64,000 bases of DNA from positions 21,216,001 through 21,280,000 of the forward strand of contig NC_088913.1 of assembly GCF_963576675.1 (NCBI RefSeq). The letters are read 5' to 3'. Of the stretch, positions 11,742-24,039 are shown in pieces. Source of the stretch: Euphorbia lathyris (lineage: Eukaryota > Streptophyta > Magnoliopsida > Malpighiales > Euphorbiaceae). Position 1 is the stretch's first letter. Every line of letters begins with the position of its first letter. The position numbers and the translations under genes are program-made. The notes below the pieces were generated by a model. That model was not told the DNA's origin. It searched no databases and worked only from the letters and a program-made list of their open reading frames with translations.

Positions 11742-12211
11742 TGATGAGTTATTTCCTTATTAGTGGGAAGGAGGAAAACAAGCATTAATTACTAAAATAA
11801 AAGTGAGGAGAAAAGGCAGGAAAAATTAATATGACATAATACTAAGAAAAGAATAAAATTGATGGTGGGGAGAAATCAACTAACTATTATTAGGATTTGT
11901 TTTCAGTATAAAATGTTAAGAAGTTTTTCAATTGTAATCATCCCAAAACAAAAGAAAAACATAAAACTGAAATAGAGAAGTTTTAAGAGAATTTTAGAGA
12001 AAAATTCTTGGGTGTAATTAGGGTTAATATGGGTTGTAAGTTATTATAAGCGTTGTCAATACTTGTATAATTTTTATCTTTTCATTAAAAGTTTTGCAGC
12101 ATATTTAGAGACATTAACACTTGTCAAATAAACAATTTGTGCCTATTATTTTAATTATTGTTGTTATTCCTACTAATCTGATTCCAAAGGAAATCTGCAT
12201 AATTTCCTATT
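11742..12211 (+). repeat. 5' LTR of Copia element
   Basis: It starts at TGATGAGTT and ends just before the primer-binding site at 12215. Its first 40 bp match the start of the 3' LTR at 18660. A likely TATA motif (AGTATAAAATG, about 11904-11914) lies inside. The exact 3' end is uncertain by a few bases because no clean CA is visible. Confidence 0.65.
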
Positions 12212-12214
12212 AAT

Positions 12215-12227
12215 TGGTATCAGAGCC
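12215..12227 (+). other. Primer-binding site (tRNA-iMet type)
   Basis: TGGTATCAGAGCC is complementary to the 3' end of plant initiator tRNA-Met and is the standard Copia primer site. It directly follows the 5' LTR and precedes gag. Confidence 0.85.
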
Positions 12228-12292
12228 AAGTTGGTAATTCTGTTAGTATTCACAAAGAATCGTTAGATATGACCCAATGAAATCAGATTTGA

Positions 12293-15200
12293 GTGGGAGC
12301 TATGGCTGTAGATGAAGGAAAGGTAAAAATCAAGAAATTCGATGGTGCAGATTTCGGGTTTTGGAAAATGCAGATCGAATATTACCTATACCAGAAAAAT
12401 CTTTATGAACCTCTCTCAGAAACTAAGCCAGAGGAAATGAAAGATGAAGATTGGAATCTTCTGGACAGACAAGCCCTCAGAGTTATTCGATTGCCATTAT
12501 CTCGCAATGTTGCTTTTAATATATCAAAGGAAAAGACCACAATAGGTCTTATGAAAGCTCTTTCTAATATGTATGAGAAGCCATCTTCCTCTAATAAAGT
12601 TCATTTAATGAGGTAGCTATTCAATTTGTGGACGACGAAAGGCGCATTGGTAGCTCAACATCTCAACGAACTTAATTCAGTTACAACTCAATTAAGTTCA
12701 ATTGAAATTGAATTTCATGATAAAGTACGTGGATTAATACTTTTGTCTTATCTGCCTGATAGTTGAAATGCTACTATCACGGCTATGAGTAGCTCATCGG
12801 GAAGCAATAAGTTAAAGTTTGATGTTCGTGATCTGGTTCTTAGTGAATAGATCCGACGTAGAGAGTCGGGTGAATCATCAACCTCTGCAATTTTGCATAC
12901 AGAGTCAAGAGGAATAAATTCAACCAGAAAGAATGATCGTGCACAATCAAACTATCGAGGGAAATCTAGAGATAGGAGATCAAAATGGAAGCTTATTGAG
13001 TGTTGGAATTGTGGGAAGACCGGGCACTACAAAAATCAGTGCAGGAGTCCACCGAAACCAACAGACGGAGGCAGAGGCAAATGTTACTTCTTCTTTATAA
13101 GGAGATGATGCGTTGATATGCTCTTTAGAGAGAAAGGAAGAGTCTTGGGTTTTAGACTCCGGGGCATCATTACATGCTACTTCGAGGAAAGAATTCTTTG
13201 AGAGGTATGTCCCTTGAAGCCTTGGAAAAGTATACCTCGGTGATGATCAACCCTGTGATATTGTTGGTAAAGGTGTAGTGAATATTAAGTTAAACGGATC
13301 GATTTGGGAGTTGAAGGATGTTTGGCATATTCCCAATCTAAGAAAGAACTTGATCTTAGCATGGTAGTTAGCCAGTGAAGGCTACACTACAAACTTCCAA
13401 AGTGATAGTTGGAATATTTCAAAAGGTTCAATGACATTTGTGCATGGTAAAAAGAGTGGTACTCTTTAGATGACAGCAGGGTTGTGTTGTTAGTTGCAGT
13501 TGCAATAGGCAGTGAAGGTTCTAATATGTGGCACCAAGGACTTGGCCACATAAGTGAAAAGGGGATGAAACTTATGCATTCAAAGGGGAAACTCCAATGT
13601 ATATAATCAATTAAGATTGACATGTGCGAGGGATGTATACTTGGAAAGCAAAAGAGGGTAAGCTTTTAAACAAGTGGTAGAACCCCAAAGAAAGGAAAGT
13701 TAGAGCTTGTTCACTCTTATGTATGGGGACCAACAACTACTTCATCAATTGGTGGAAAACACTACTTTGTAAAAGATAAGTCTGAAGTGTTTGAGGCTTT
13801 CAAGAGATGGAAAGCTATGGTTGAAAATGGGACATGTTTGAAGATTAAAAGGTTCAGAACTGACAATTGTGGTGAATATGAAGACACTGCATTCAATTTT
13901 TTTGCTATGAGTATGGAATCGGGATGGATAGAACCGTTCCAGGTACACCTCAACACAATGGTGTAGCTAAGAGTATAAATCGAATGTTGACAGAAAGAGC
14001 CAGAACCATCGGTATACAATCAGGTCTACCAAAGCAGTTCTGGGCTGAAGCCATCAACATGGCAGCCTATTTAATCAATTGAGGACCATCGACTCCATTA
14101 GAACACAAAATACTAGAGGAGGTATGGAGTGGAAAAGAGATAAACTTGTCACACTTAAAGGTTTTTTGTTGTGTAGCATATGTGCATATTAGCGATCATG
14201 GCAAGAATAAACTTGATCCTAAATCCAAAAAAAATGCACTTTCACTGGCTATGGAGGGGATGAGTTTGGAAACCGCATATGGGATGATGAAAACAAAATG
14301 GTGATCCGTACTAGAGATGTAATTTTCAATGAAAAATTCATGTATGAGGATAGACATAAAATTGACGCTAGCGACTCAGATAAGAGTGGGTCGATATTTG
14401 CAGAAGAAGATTATGTCCTAGAGACTACAATGACAGTAGTACGACGCAGTCCAGCGCACCACAACCTCCTAGTCCCTCTCATATACTTAGGAGGAGTACT
14501 CGACCTCATATGCCTAATAGAAAATATCTAAATTATCTGTTATTGACTGATGAAGGGGAGCCTAAATGTTATGACGAAGCATGTCAAACTAGTGATGCTT
14601 GCAAGTGGGAGCTTGTAATGAAAGATAAGATGCAATCATTTATTACAAACCAGACATAAGAACTAGCTAAGTTACCCATAGGTAAGAAGGAACTTCGCAA
14701 CAAATGGGCGTATCAGGTGAAAAAGGAACATGATGGCTTAAAGAGATACAAAGCTCGATTAGTAGTCAAAGGGTTCAAACAGAAAGAAGGAATTGACTAC
14801 AATGAGATTTTTGCTCCTATTGTGAAACTTAATACCATAAGAACTATGTTGAGTATTGTTGCTATTGAAGATCTTTATCTTGAACAGTTGGACGTGAAGA
14901 CTATATTTCTTCATGGAGATTTGGATGAGGAGATATACATGCACCAACCAGAAGGTTTCTTGGAAAATGGGAAAGAAAATATGGTATGCTAACTTAAGAA
15001 AAGTTTGTATGGCTTAAAACAAGCTCCACGAATAGTGGTACAAAAAGTTTGATAGCTTTATGCATAGAGAATATTTCCAGAAGTGCAATGTTGACCACTG
15101 TTGCTACATCTAAGAGATATCAGTCCGGTTATATCATTTTACTACTTTATGTTGATGATATGTTAGTAGTAGGCTCAAATATGGATGATATCAGAAAGTT

Positions 15201-15575
15201 GTGGCAGCAATTGTCAAAGGAATTTGACATGAAGGACTTAGGTCATGCAAAGAAGATTCTTGGAATGCAAATCATAAGAGATAAGCACAAAGGTACTTTG
15301 CAATTATCTCAATTAGAGTACATTAGGCGTGTTTTACATAGATTCAATATGGATAACGCCAAGCCAGTTAGCACACCATTGGCAAGTCACTTTCGTTTAT
15401 CTAAGGATCACACTCCTCAGACGGAGGAATATAAAGATTGCATGGCTAAGGTTCCTTATGCCTCAGCGGTTGGGAGTTTGATGTACACAATGGTTTGTAC
15501 AAGACCAGACATTGGACATGCAGTGGGAGTTGTTAGCAGGTATATGTCAAATCCAGGAAAAGTTCATTGGGAAGC
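12293..15575 (+). pseudogene. Copia gag-pol (gag, protease, integrase, RT), broken
   Basis: Gag starts near 12302 (KIKKFDGADFGFWKMQIEYY) and is broken by stops at about 12616, 12766 and 12850. A CCHC knuckle (CWNCGKTGHYKNQC) lies at about 13003-13044. The protease motif VLDSGASLHA lies near 13149-13178. Integrase remnants follow (GWKA, GTPQHNGVAKS near 13940-13975) with several frame breaks. RT reads YKARLVVKGFKQKEGIDY at 14748 on, LKKSLYGLKQAP near 14993, and the catalytic YVDDMLVVG near 15148-15175. The frame ends in the solo-LTR insertion at 15575 and resumes at 18056. The Gag style resembles the Tork/Tnt1 group, which is inference. At least ten stops or shifts rule out activity. Confidence 0.8.
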
Positions 15576-18050
15576 TGTAGGTGTCAAACATTGCTCGGTG
15601 AACCCGAGGGGATGATACCATGGCGATAATGATGTGATTGGCGCCGAAAACAACCAATTTGGGAATCAAGCTACTCGGTAGGACCGGAGCTCGGAGTTGG
15701 AAGAGTCGCCACCCACAAATGGAAAATGAACACCTAATTCCTTGCGGGAGACCGGTCGGGTTTGGGAATTGGGTACGAGCCGAGAAAGGCTACTAGGCAC
15801 CTTGATGTCGCCCGGTCTTGAACCACTGACCTCCTACTTAACACTACTATGCGCTAACGGTCTAATCGCATATTTCTTTAAGTTTTAACTTCATTTGAAA
15901 CCATTTCTTTCTCGTTCTGAAAACCGTTTTGAGCATTTCAATAAAAGCCATTTAAGTTTAGAAGAATCACTCATTTACATGAATTAATATATGTGAGGGG
16001 GGAGAGAAGAAGAAGAATGAATCGAGAATTATAGATTACAACAAGTGAATATATACCTATGCTATATACATCAAAGTCTAATTCTAATCTCTCTCCCAAA
16101 ATGTTTATTTACATGGTTCGTGCTAAATCGTCCTTGGAACGATTTAGGCACGTTTTAAAACCCCGTTAATTTACATGTTTTCCCTTAAATCGCCGTTGGA
16201 ACCTAGGCATATTTAGAAAACGTGAAGTTAAAAATTGTTTAAATTTAATCGTGAAAAGCGTGGTTAGACATACAAGTCAATTATTTTATACAATTTCATT
16301 TTTAAAAGAAAATTGAATCAAAACATTTTATTTACATTTTGAAAACATTCAACAAATTTTAATTAGAAAAACCAAATTAAAACTCTCATATATTTACATG
16401 TTCGCCTAACCCGCCGTTGGAACGGATTAAGGTGTTAAAGCGCGGAGTTTTTGGAAATCATTTAAAGATGGAACGAAATTAAAACATTTTAATCGTCTAT
16501 AAAAATATTTGGAGTGCCCTTAATTAGAAATTCCAATCAAAACCCCTCTATTTACCTCTTAACTCTCCTCTTTGTAATTAAATCATCCCTTTCTCTCACT
16601 AAGCACAATTATAAGTACAACAACAACACATTATACCTACAAGCCCACTAATCTATAACTACCATATACATATATACAAGTAATGAAAGTATTTAACAAA
16701 AATAAGTAGGATGAAAATAGCTTTTATAATTATATGTGAATAATGAAAATAGAGGAAAGATGTGAAAAACTATATTATATAATTGTATAACTAAAAGATG
16801 AATATAGATATATACCATAAATGATAAAAATACATAATATACATTGATATGAAAATAGAATAACCCAAATGACATAAAAAAAAAAAAAAAAAAGTGGTAG
16901 TTAAGGTCTAAATATATATAGATATACGTTAGAAAATAATGCTCACGTGAATAGTAAAGAATAACCCCAATGTAATTTACCCAAGAATAATTACCCTAAA
17001 AATATGTCAAATACCATTAAAAAGGCAAAAGTGTTAAAATATTATTAATAAGTATAAAAGACTAAACAATTAACCCAAAAATAGTTAAAGCAAATAATCA
17101 AAACCCCACTATATGATATATCCTAAAATAATTAAATATATACTACCCCAAAAATAATCAAAGCAAATAAACCCAAATAATGCTATATGAAAAATAATTA
17201 CCAATTACATATGCTTATCCAATACATATACATATATAGGCTAATATATATAGATTAAAATTATTTAAGAAAAAATAAATATAACTTAAAATCAAATATC
17301 ACATATAATAAAATAAAGTATCCAAAACACAAAAATAAGAAAATCATATTTATTACATTAATATATACTTAGATAACTTTTGAAATCATTCAAATATACC
17401 CCTAATCTAATAAAACCCAAATAATAGAAAAAGTGGAAAATTACTAAATCAGTCCATGTTTTAATTAAAAATCAGCAAAGGCCCCAAAGACATAATAAGA
17501 CAGAAAAGGGGAATGTCAGAACTAGTCCCCCAAAGTTTCAGATTTAATGGAAAATGTTAGATCTACTATATTTGGTCATTTTAACCCCCAAACTACCCAA
17601 ATCAGGTCACGGTTTGTAACGGGGATTCTAAAACGAACATTTTATTGAAAATAATGGTTCAAAACATTTATAAATACGTAGATCTACGACGATTGGATCC
17701 CGGACTACTCTTAAATCGGGTCATGGTCCGTATTGTGATCCAAAACGAAGTTTTTATGTTTAAAACCAAAACCAAATATTTAATTAAATATAAAACTGAA
17801 ATTAAATAAATAAATTCAAAAAATAAAAATAAATAAAGAATTTAACGGGTTTAGTTCCTCGGATTGTTACCTCTTAATCGGTAACAAAAGTCCAAATCTA
17901 GTCGTTTTTTGAGTCGTGTCCAACCAACCCGAGCCACCCTGTCCGCTTTTATTTATTTTCTTACCGATTATCGTTCGTTTAAATAAATCAACTGATTTGG
18001 ATTCCTTTTGATAAATTTTCTTTATCGGTCCTCCGAACCCAGTGTCTGCA
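15576..18050 (-). mobile_element. Solo LTR of the element A/B family
   Basis: A 2475 bp LTR with ends TGTAGGTGTC and AGTGTCTGCA sits in the Copia RT gene. Both sides carry the 5-bp target duplication GAAGC (15571-15575 and 18051-18055). Removing the LTR and one GAAGC restores the Copia frame WEAVKW. Its sequence is homologous to the LTRs at 19568-22572 and 36887-39454 (shared GATTGGCGCCGAAA, GAGTCGCCACCCAC and terminal GGTCCTCCGA). It lacks the GC-rich palindrome island of those LTRs, so it is an older or different subfamily. Strand follows element A. A poly(A) run lies at 16877-16893. Confidence 0.88.
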
Positions 18051-18055
18051 GAAGC

Positions 18056-18589
18056 AGTGAAGTGGATTTTGAGGTATCTACGAGGTACTATAGATAAGTA
18101 TTTGTACTTTGATAAGATGAATTAAAAGTACAAGGTTATGTAGATGCTGACTTTGGAGGTGAAATTGACTATAGAAAAAGCACCACCGGTTATATATTCA
18201 CGGTTGGAAATACAACGGTTAGTTGGATGTCGCAGTTACAAAAGATTGTTGCTCTATCCACTACATAGGCTGAGTATGTAGCGGTAATTGAAGCTAGTAA
18301 AGAGATAATATGGCTTCAAGGTCTTTTAATTGAGTTAGAATTCATGCAGGAGAATAATGTTCTGTACAATGATAGTCAGAGTGCGATATATTTGGCAAAG
18401 AATTCAGCATTTCATTCTAGAAGAAAGCATATTGGATTTCGGTATCATTTTATCCGGTCATTATTAGAAGATTAAGTGTTAAAGATGGAGAAAATTCAAG
18501 GGGCTAAGAATCTGGCAGATATGTTGACGAAGACGGTGACTACTGACAAACTGAAGTTGTGTTCAACTTTAGTTGGCTTGTATGAGTAA
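18056..18589 (+). pseudogene. Copia RNase H region, 3' part of pol
   Basis: This continues the frame interrupted at 15575. Motifs seen with frame breaks are KWILRYLRGT, GYIFTVG, then LSTT.AEYVA and HSRRKHI-type residues, typical of Copia RNase H. It ends at TAA 18587-18589, followed by the polypurine tract AAGTGGGAGAT (18649-18659) and the 3' LTR start at 18660. Confidence 0.75.
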
Positions 18590-18701
18590 CATACGAGAAA
18601 GCTCTGTTGCATGGAGTAAGGTGTGAAGACACATTAAAATCAGTCTTCAAGTGGGAGATTGATGGGTTATTTCCTCATTACTGGAAATGAGGAAAACAAG
18701 A

Positions 18702-19567
18702 TGTTAGCGATATTTTGCGAATATGCTAATTTCAACCTTGTCACGTGTGGTTAGGGTGCGGGCGTGCCAGAGAAGATTACTTCTCAATTGAAATGGTTAA
18801 GTTTATGGAATTTGCGCGCCAAAACTTGAAATCTAATCGAAGCGATTGGCGAGGGACGCAAGGATTGAAAAAGTCCTTCTTGGGTCTCTAGCACCGTTTG
18901 ATAGCGCGCAGTCTAGTGCGTGTAATTTATGAATACGGATGTTGATGTGATATGTGAGTGAGCTACGGGACTATGGATTTTATCTTTATAAGTGCTCTAA
19001 ACTCACTAAACGTCACGACTACTTAGGGGCAAGTGTACCCCGTCGTATCAAGTAATAATCCGGTTAAGACCGGGTATCGAATCCACGGGATTTATAACTG
19101 CAAGTATTAAACGACTCGGTTTTATACGTTATTTAAGCGGTGAATACTTTAAAGGGGTTTTGGTGACGACTACCAACTATTCCTAAACTATTGGTGAGAC
19201 CGGTTTTATGCAACGAATACTCCTACGAAGTGCAATGGCGACGATGAGTTATAAATATGACAAACAAAGACTCCAGATATATACGATTAACAATCTACTC
19301 TTACAAAGACGACTACGTGTAGTTTGACCAACCCGTGAAGTACTTAGACTACGTGGTTCCTAGTCAAGGCGTGTCTAATGCTGGGGATCAGAAACTAGGG
19401 CCCGTAAGTTCCGTGGTGTGTCAATTCCTACGGTTTCCGGAGCGTCACTTCCGGTAAGGCAACACCTATATGAATCCCTAAGGATAGCCCGAATGGCGGC
19501 GGAAATCGCGTTCCCCTACACGATAGTCAATTATAAGTATCAAAGCAAGTAATAGACATTAACACGT
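18702..19567 (-). repeat. Element D 3' LTR, part 1 (R/U5 side)
   Basis: It starts TGTTAGCG on the plus strand, directly after the broken Copia LTR, and stops at the target duplication CACGT (19563-19567) of element A. It contains GGGGCAAGTGTACCCC and GTATCAAGTAATAA, phrases common in LTR or leader regions of plant Gypsy elements. No coding. Confidence 0.65.
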
Positions 19568-21919
19568 TGTTAGACGAGGTGCCGCGGCCTAATCTCCCGG
19601 GCGGACCGGGGGGTGGACAACCTCATGGCGACGTAAGCGGTGATTGGCGCCGAAAGCAACCAATCGTGGAATCAAGCTGCTCGGCAGGACCGGAGCTCGG
19701 AGATATGGAAGAGTCGCCACCCACGAATGGGAAAATGAACACCGATCCCTTGCGTGAGACCGGTGTGGGTTCGGGAAACTTAGGTACGAGCCGAGAAGGC
19801 TAGCTCCTTTCCGGAGAAAGGCTACTAAGCACCCCGACATCGCCCGGTTATGAACCACCGGCCTCCTACTCAGCATGTTAGGCGATAACGGACTAATCGT
19901 ATACTTCTTTAAGTTTAAAATTCATTTGAAAACCTTTTTCTTTCTTTTTTCAGAAACCGTTTTGAGCATATATTATTGGAAAGCCATACTAGTAAAGAAT
20001 CACCCATTTATGTTATACATACACAGAGGAGGGGGAGAAATAAGTGATTTATTTACAACTTCATTTACATGTCACGCTGTGTGTTTATTCTACACTAACT
20101 TATTTTCCCCAAAACGAGTTTATTTACATGGTTCGCACCTTAATCATCGTTGGAACGATTTAGGTGCGTTTTAAAACCCCGTTTGATGAAGTTTTACCCG
20201 AATCGCCGTTGGAACGACTCGAGTGTTTGAAAACGTTAGGATAAAAACCTTTTAATGAGAAAACATGGTTAAACATACAAGTCAATTTCATGTTGTACAA
20301 ATCCTTTAAGAAAATGATTCTAAAACTCTATTATTCACAAAGAAAACGATTTTAATTATAATGTTCGCTTAATCCGCCGTTGGAACGGACTAAGATTTTA
20401 AGACGTGGTGTTTTGAGAAATGATTTGAAATGTTAACAAAAACAACTCTATTTACTTACATTAGGAAACTTTAAAAATCCATTAGTTTAAATAATTATAT
20501 TGAAAGCTCTCTTTTTGTGATTTATTTTCCTCTCTTATTTAATGGACTCTCTACCTATTATACTTGCAATAATAAACCCATTTAAACCAAGACTCATACT
20601 CAAATAAAGCCCATTTGAAACATGGACCTATGAATGGTCCAAAGGAATAAAGAAAGTAATTCTAGCATATATATATATATACATTTAAATCAAAAAATAG
20701 AATAAGAAAATAAAAGTTTATACAAAAGAAACTATATGGATATAAAAATAGTAGGTACAATATATCTATACTTTAAAAATGTGAAAATAGTAAGTAAATC
20801 CTATAACTAAGAAAATAATATTCATCCAAAAATAATTTCCTTCAATAACCACTAAAATAATCCAAATATCCCAAAACTACATATATACATATCTATTATA
20901 GTTTTAAATATCAAAAATAACATATACTAATATATATTAATTATTTCCTAAAATACCCAAGTAAATAATCTTCAAAATAGAATCTAATAGAGCCCAAATG
21001 AATAAAAAGAAAGACATATATATACATATACTTATATTGTAAAATAGAATAATAATAAAAAAGCATACAAATATTCTAAAATAATTACATATACTAAAGG
21101 TCTAAAATAATTTGAAAAACATATATTACATAACTATACATATATATATTAAGGATTAAAAGCTTAAAAGTTAAGAAAAATGGACTGAAATGACATCTTT
21201 TACGTTTTGGCAGATTTACCGACGGAAAATCCATCGGTAAACAGCATTTAGTGACAGAAATAACAAATTACGGCAGCACTCCAATATTTTCCAGATTTAT
21301 TCGAAAGCTTTAAATTAAATCTAATTCAATCGTTTTGGATTTCCGAACTACCAAAAATGGATCATAGTCGAAAACGGAAGTTCCTAAACGACGTTTTTTA
21401 TTTCAAATCATTATTTGGAAATTTCTTTTAAATTAAAAACTTATAATTACAACGTTTTCGATACTCGAACTACCTTTTTATCGGATCACGGTTCGTATTG
21501 GGATATCAAAACGAGGTTTTTTATTTTAAAACAAAACCGAATTTTATTCAACACGAAATGGAAATTAAATAAATACGCTAATTAAATAAAATGTGACAAC
21601 ATAAATAAATAACTAAATAAATAAAAACTATAACATAAAAATAAATAGGAGAAGAAGATAAATAAAATAAAATAAAAGAGAGTCTAGTCCTCGGATAATA
21701 CCTTAAATTCGGTATCTGACAGTCGAAGCCGATTGATTCCACGAACCACGATCTTCCGTTTTTAATGAAAATTTAGTAAAAATTGAACTTTAGGAAATTT
21801 GGAATTTTTGAGGAAAAAAAAATTTTTTCTCAAAAAAATTCACTCTCTCTCTCTAAAAATGTTTAGAGTGAGAAAGCTCTCTCCAAAAATCCCCCTCTTG
21901 CATTGGGATCCATGCCCCT

Positions 21920-21926
21920 TTTTATA
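21920..21926 (-). promoter_or_regulatory. TATA box of element A 3' LTR
   Basis: On the minus strand it reads CTATAAAAAGGGGC, 21 bp downstream of the palindrome island, placing the transcription start a few tens of bases to the left. The 5' LTR has the same box at 38757-38763. Confidence 0.65.
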
Positions 21927-21947
21927 GGAAAACGGGTCCCGGAACAA

Positions 21948-22480
21948 TGGGCGACGCCCGAGTAAAATCGGGCGTCGCCCAAAGCCGTTGGACGGCCGCC
22001 CAAGGCTTGTTGGGCGGCCGCCCAACACTACGTTGGGCGTCCGCCAGACGCGGTTGGGCGCTCGCGCCCGCCTACCGTTGGGCTTCCGCCCGACGCGGTC
22101 GGGCACTCGCTCAACGGCCGCCGGTGCGCGTCTCACGTCGTCGGGCGTGCACGCCCCGCGGCCGTCGAGCTCACGCTCAGCGCCGTCAGGCGTTCACGTA
22201 TCGTGACCGCCGAACGCGTGTTCCGCACTGCCGGGCGCACACGCCTCGTGGCCGACGAGCGCGCGTCCCGTGCCGCCAAGCTCGTGTCTTGCTCGGACAC
22301 CGAGCGCGTACCATGCATGGTTGGATGCGTGCGTCCAACAAACGTCGAGAGCACGCCTTGTGTCGTCGAGCGGGCGTTCGACTGTCGTCGAACGCGCGCT
22401 GGCCGCCGCTAAACACTCGCACCGTGCCGTTAAGCATTCGCGAGCTATCCGATCGACAACAGCGACCGAATGTAACTTAT
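21948..22480. repeat. GC-rich palindrome island in U3
   Basis: In an otherwise AT-rich LTR, 530 bp are extremely GC- and CpG-rich. Next to the TATA box is a perfect hairpin: arm TGGGCGACGCCCGA (21948-21961), 6-nt loop, complementary arm (21968-21981). Then come palindromes of the type TTGGGCGGCCGCCCAA (about 22005-22025). From about 22110 on, degenerate repeats of a CGTCGGGCGTGCACG type continue to about 22460. It reads open in several frames only because GC-rich sequence lacks stops. Confidence 0.85.
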
Positions 22481-22572
22481 TGATTTTATTATTTTTGAAA
22501 CTTTCGGAATCAATCGCTTTAACCGTCTTGTTTTCAGGTTTTCGTCACAGGTCCTCCGACTCGGTGTCTACA

Positions 22573-22597
22573 GTTGCCCCTACTTTTCTATTTTGAC
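22573..22597 (-). other. Polypurine tract of element A
   Basis: On the minus strand GAAAAGTAGGGGCAAC directly precedes the 3' LTR start TGTAGACACC. The same sequence precedes the 3' LTR of element B at 62951-62966. Confidence 0.8.
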
Positions 22598-22814
22598 AGT
22601 GATTTGTGTGTTTCGAAAACGTTTTTTGCTAACATAACACATGCAATGTAAAACATATAAAAGTATAAGACACGTAAAGAGTAGGAGGGAGCATACCTGA
22701 CCTTCGCGCTGCGCGCTCCGGTGTCGTTCTCTGATTCCTTCCATCGTCACCTTTGGAGTGGCCGTCGATGAATGTTCTTTTCTCGGAATCTAGCGTACGT
22801 TGGTTATGGGTAAG

Positions 22815-23616
22815 AATGGCTCAAAAGCAATTTCGGTCTACGACCGTTAATGGGATGGCTCAAAAGCAACTCAGGTCTGCGACCGCGAGTAAGATGGCTC
22901 AAAAGCGACCCTGGTCTGCGACTGCGAGGATGATGGCTCAAAAGCAACTCCGGTCTGCGACCGTGAGTCAGATGGCTCAAAAGCAACTCAGGTCTGCGAC
23001 CTTGAGTAAGATGGCTCAAAAGCAACTCTGGTCTACGCCCGAGAGTAAGATGGCTCAAAAGCGACCCTGGTCCACGACCGCGGGTAAAATGGCTCAAAAG
23101 CAACTCAGGTCTGCGACCTTGAGTAAGATGGCTCAAAAGCAACTCTGGTCAACGACCGAGAGTAAGATGGCTCAAAAGCAACTCTGGTCTACGACCGAGA
23201 GTAAGATGGCTCAAAAGCGACCCTGGTCCACGACCGCGGGGAAAATGGCTCAAAAGCAACTCAGGTCTGCGACCTTGAGTCAGATGGCTCAAAAGCAACT
23301 CCGGTTTGCGACCGTGAGTCAGATGGCTTAAAAGCAACTCCGGTCTGCGACCGTGAGTCAAATGGCTCAAAAGCAACTCCGGTCTACGACCGTGAGTTAG
23401 ATGGCTCAAAAGCAATTCCGGTCTGCGACCGTGAGTAAGATGGCTCAAAAGCAACTCCGGTCTACGACCGTGAGTCAGATGGCTCAAAAGCAACTCCGGT
23501 CTGCGACCGTGAGTCAGATGGCTCAAAAGCAACTCCGGTCTACGACCGTGAGTCAGATGGCTCAAAAGTAACTCCGGTCTGCGACCGTGAGTAAGATGGC
23601 TCAAAAGCGGGGATTG
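22815..23616. repeat. 39-bp tandem array, about 20 copies
   Basis: The unit contains GATGGCTCAAAAGCAACTCC, then a GTCTGCGACCGTGAGT block; copies differ by a few bases (CTCAGG/CTCCGG, GCGACCC). Since 39 is divisible by three, both strands stay open and give 13-residue periodic peptides, which I do not regard as proteins. Element B has the same array inverted at 61786-62330. It lies about 240 bp inside the 3' LTR. Confidence 0.92.
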
Positions 23617-24039
23617 TCTCTGGATTCTTCTACAACACTGTTGTCTGTATTTTCTTACTGGAGCTAGCATCTCGGAGGTTTAATGGGGACGTATTTTAGT
23701 CTGGAATGATATAGACTAACAATTATTTTTCTGTTGACTGTTGTCTGTATTTTGACTGGTGTCACTGTTCCGTAAAAATTAACTGTTGTCTGGAGTTCAT
23801 ATCTTGATAATGTTGGTCGTTGTCTAGGAGAAATGCAGGCTGAAACGGACTGTCAATCGGAGGTCTGTGCACCTAGTAATTAATTATTTACTTTTTACCT
23901 TTATGTCAAATCGTACCTTTTTCACTATTTACGGGAATGTCATTCCCTCTTCCTATATAAGGTGGTGGGGTTTCATTTCAACCCCACCCCTTCTCTCTCT
24001 TCTTTCTCTCTCTAGACTTCGATTTGGATTATTCTCGGG
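23617..24039 (+). promoter_or_regulatory. Promoter and 5' UTR of antisense PMD gene, element A
   Basis: A canonical TATA box (CCTATATAAGG, 23952-23962) lies about 80 bp upstream of the ATG at 24040. A C/T-rich leader (CTCTCTCTTCTTTCTCTCTC) fills the space between, as often seen in plant 5' UTRs. Further upstream the sequence is AT-rich and repeats the phrase CTGTTGTCTG three times (23635-23790). Confidence 0.55.

Larger units (their letters stand above)
11742..18701 (+). mobile_element. Decayed Ty1/Copia retrotransposon, interrupted twice
   Basis: The 5' LTR starts TGATGAGTTATTTCC at 11742 and the 3' LTR starts TGATGGGTTATTTCC at 18660. The primer-binding site TGGTATCAGAGCC (12215-12227) is complementary to initiator methionine tRNA, as in most plant Copia elements. 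The domain order gag, protease, integrase, RT, RNase H on the plus strand confirms Copia. A solo LTR (15576-18050) splits the RT/RNase H junction, and only about 42 bp of the 3' LTR remain before element D begins at 18702. Many stop codons make it inactive. The phrase around 11742-11785 and 18660-18700 gives the LTR match. Confidence 0.85.
19568..22572 (-). repeat. Element A 3' LTR (3005 bp)
   Basis: It runs from TGTTAGACGAGG to CGGTGTCTACA on the plus strand. On the element's strand the U3 is at the right: a GC-rich island (21948-22480) precedes a TATA box (21920-21926). Three stem-loop motifs with loop CCGTTGGAA lie at 20134-20168, 20199-20221 and 20368-20394. A hairpin TTTACCGACGG/CCATCGGTAAA lies at about 21216-21242. 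Long ORFs in the island have no protein features and are composition artefacts. It is 437 bp longer than the right LTR, mainly because of a deletion in the latter near 37550. Confidence 0.93.

Noticed and set aside
21840..22600. Several overlapping ORFs of 70-178 codons in the GC-rich LTR island (also 38629-39514, 49100-49750, 62863-63573)
   Set aside because: GC-rich repeats lack stop codons in many frames. Products are Arg/Ala/Pro repeats in all frames with no start context.
22753..23670. Long open frames on both strands in the 39-bp array, with 13-residue periodic peptides
   Set aside because: The period is a multiple of three and units lack stops, so both strands stay open by construction. 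No start context and no conserved protein.
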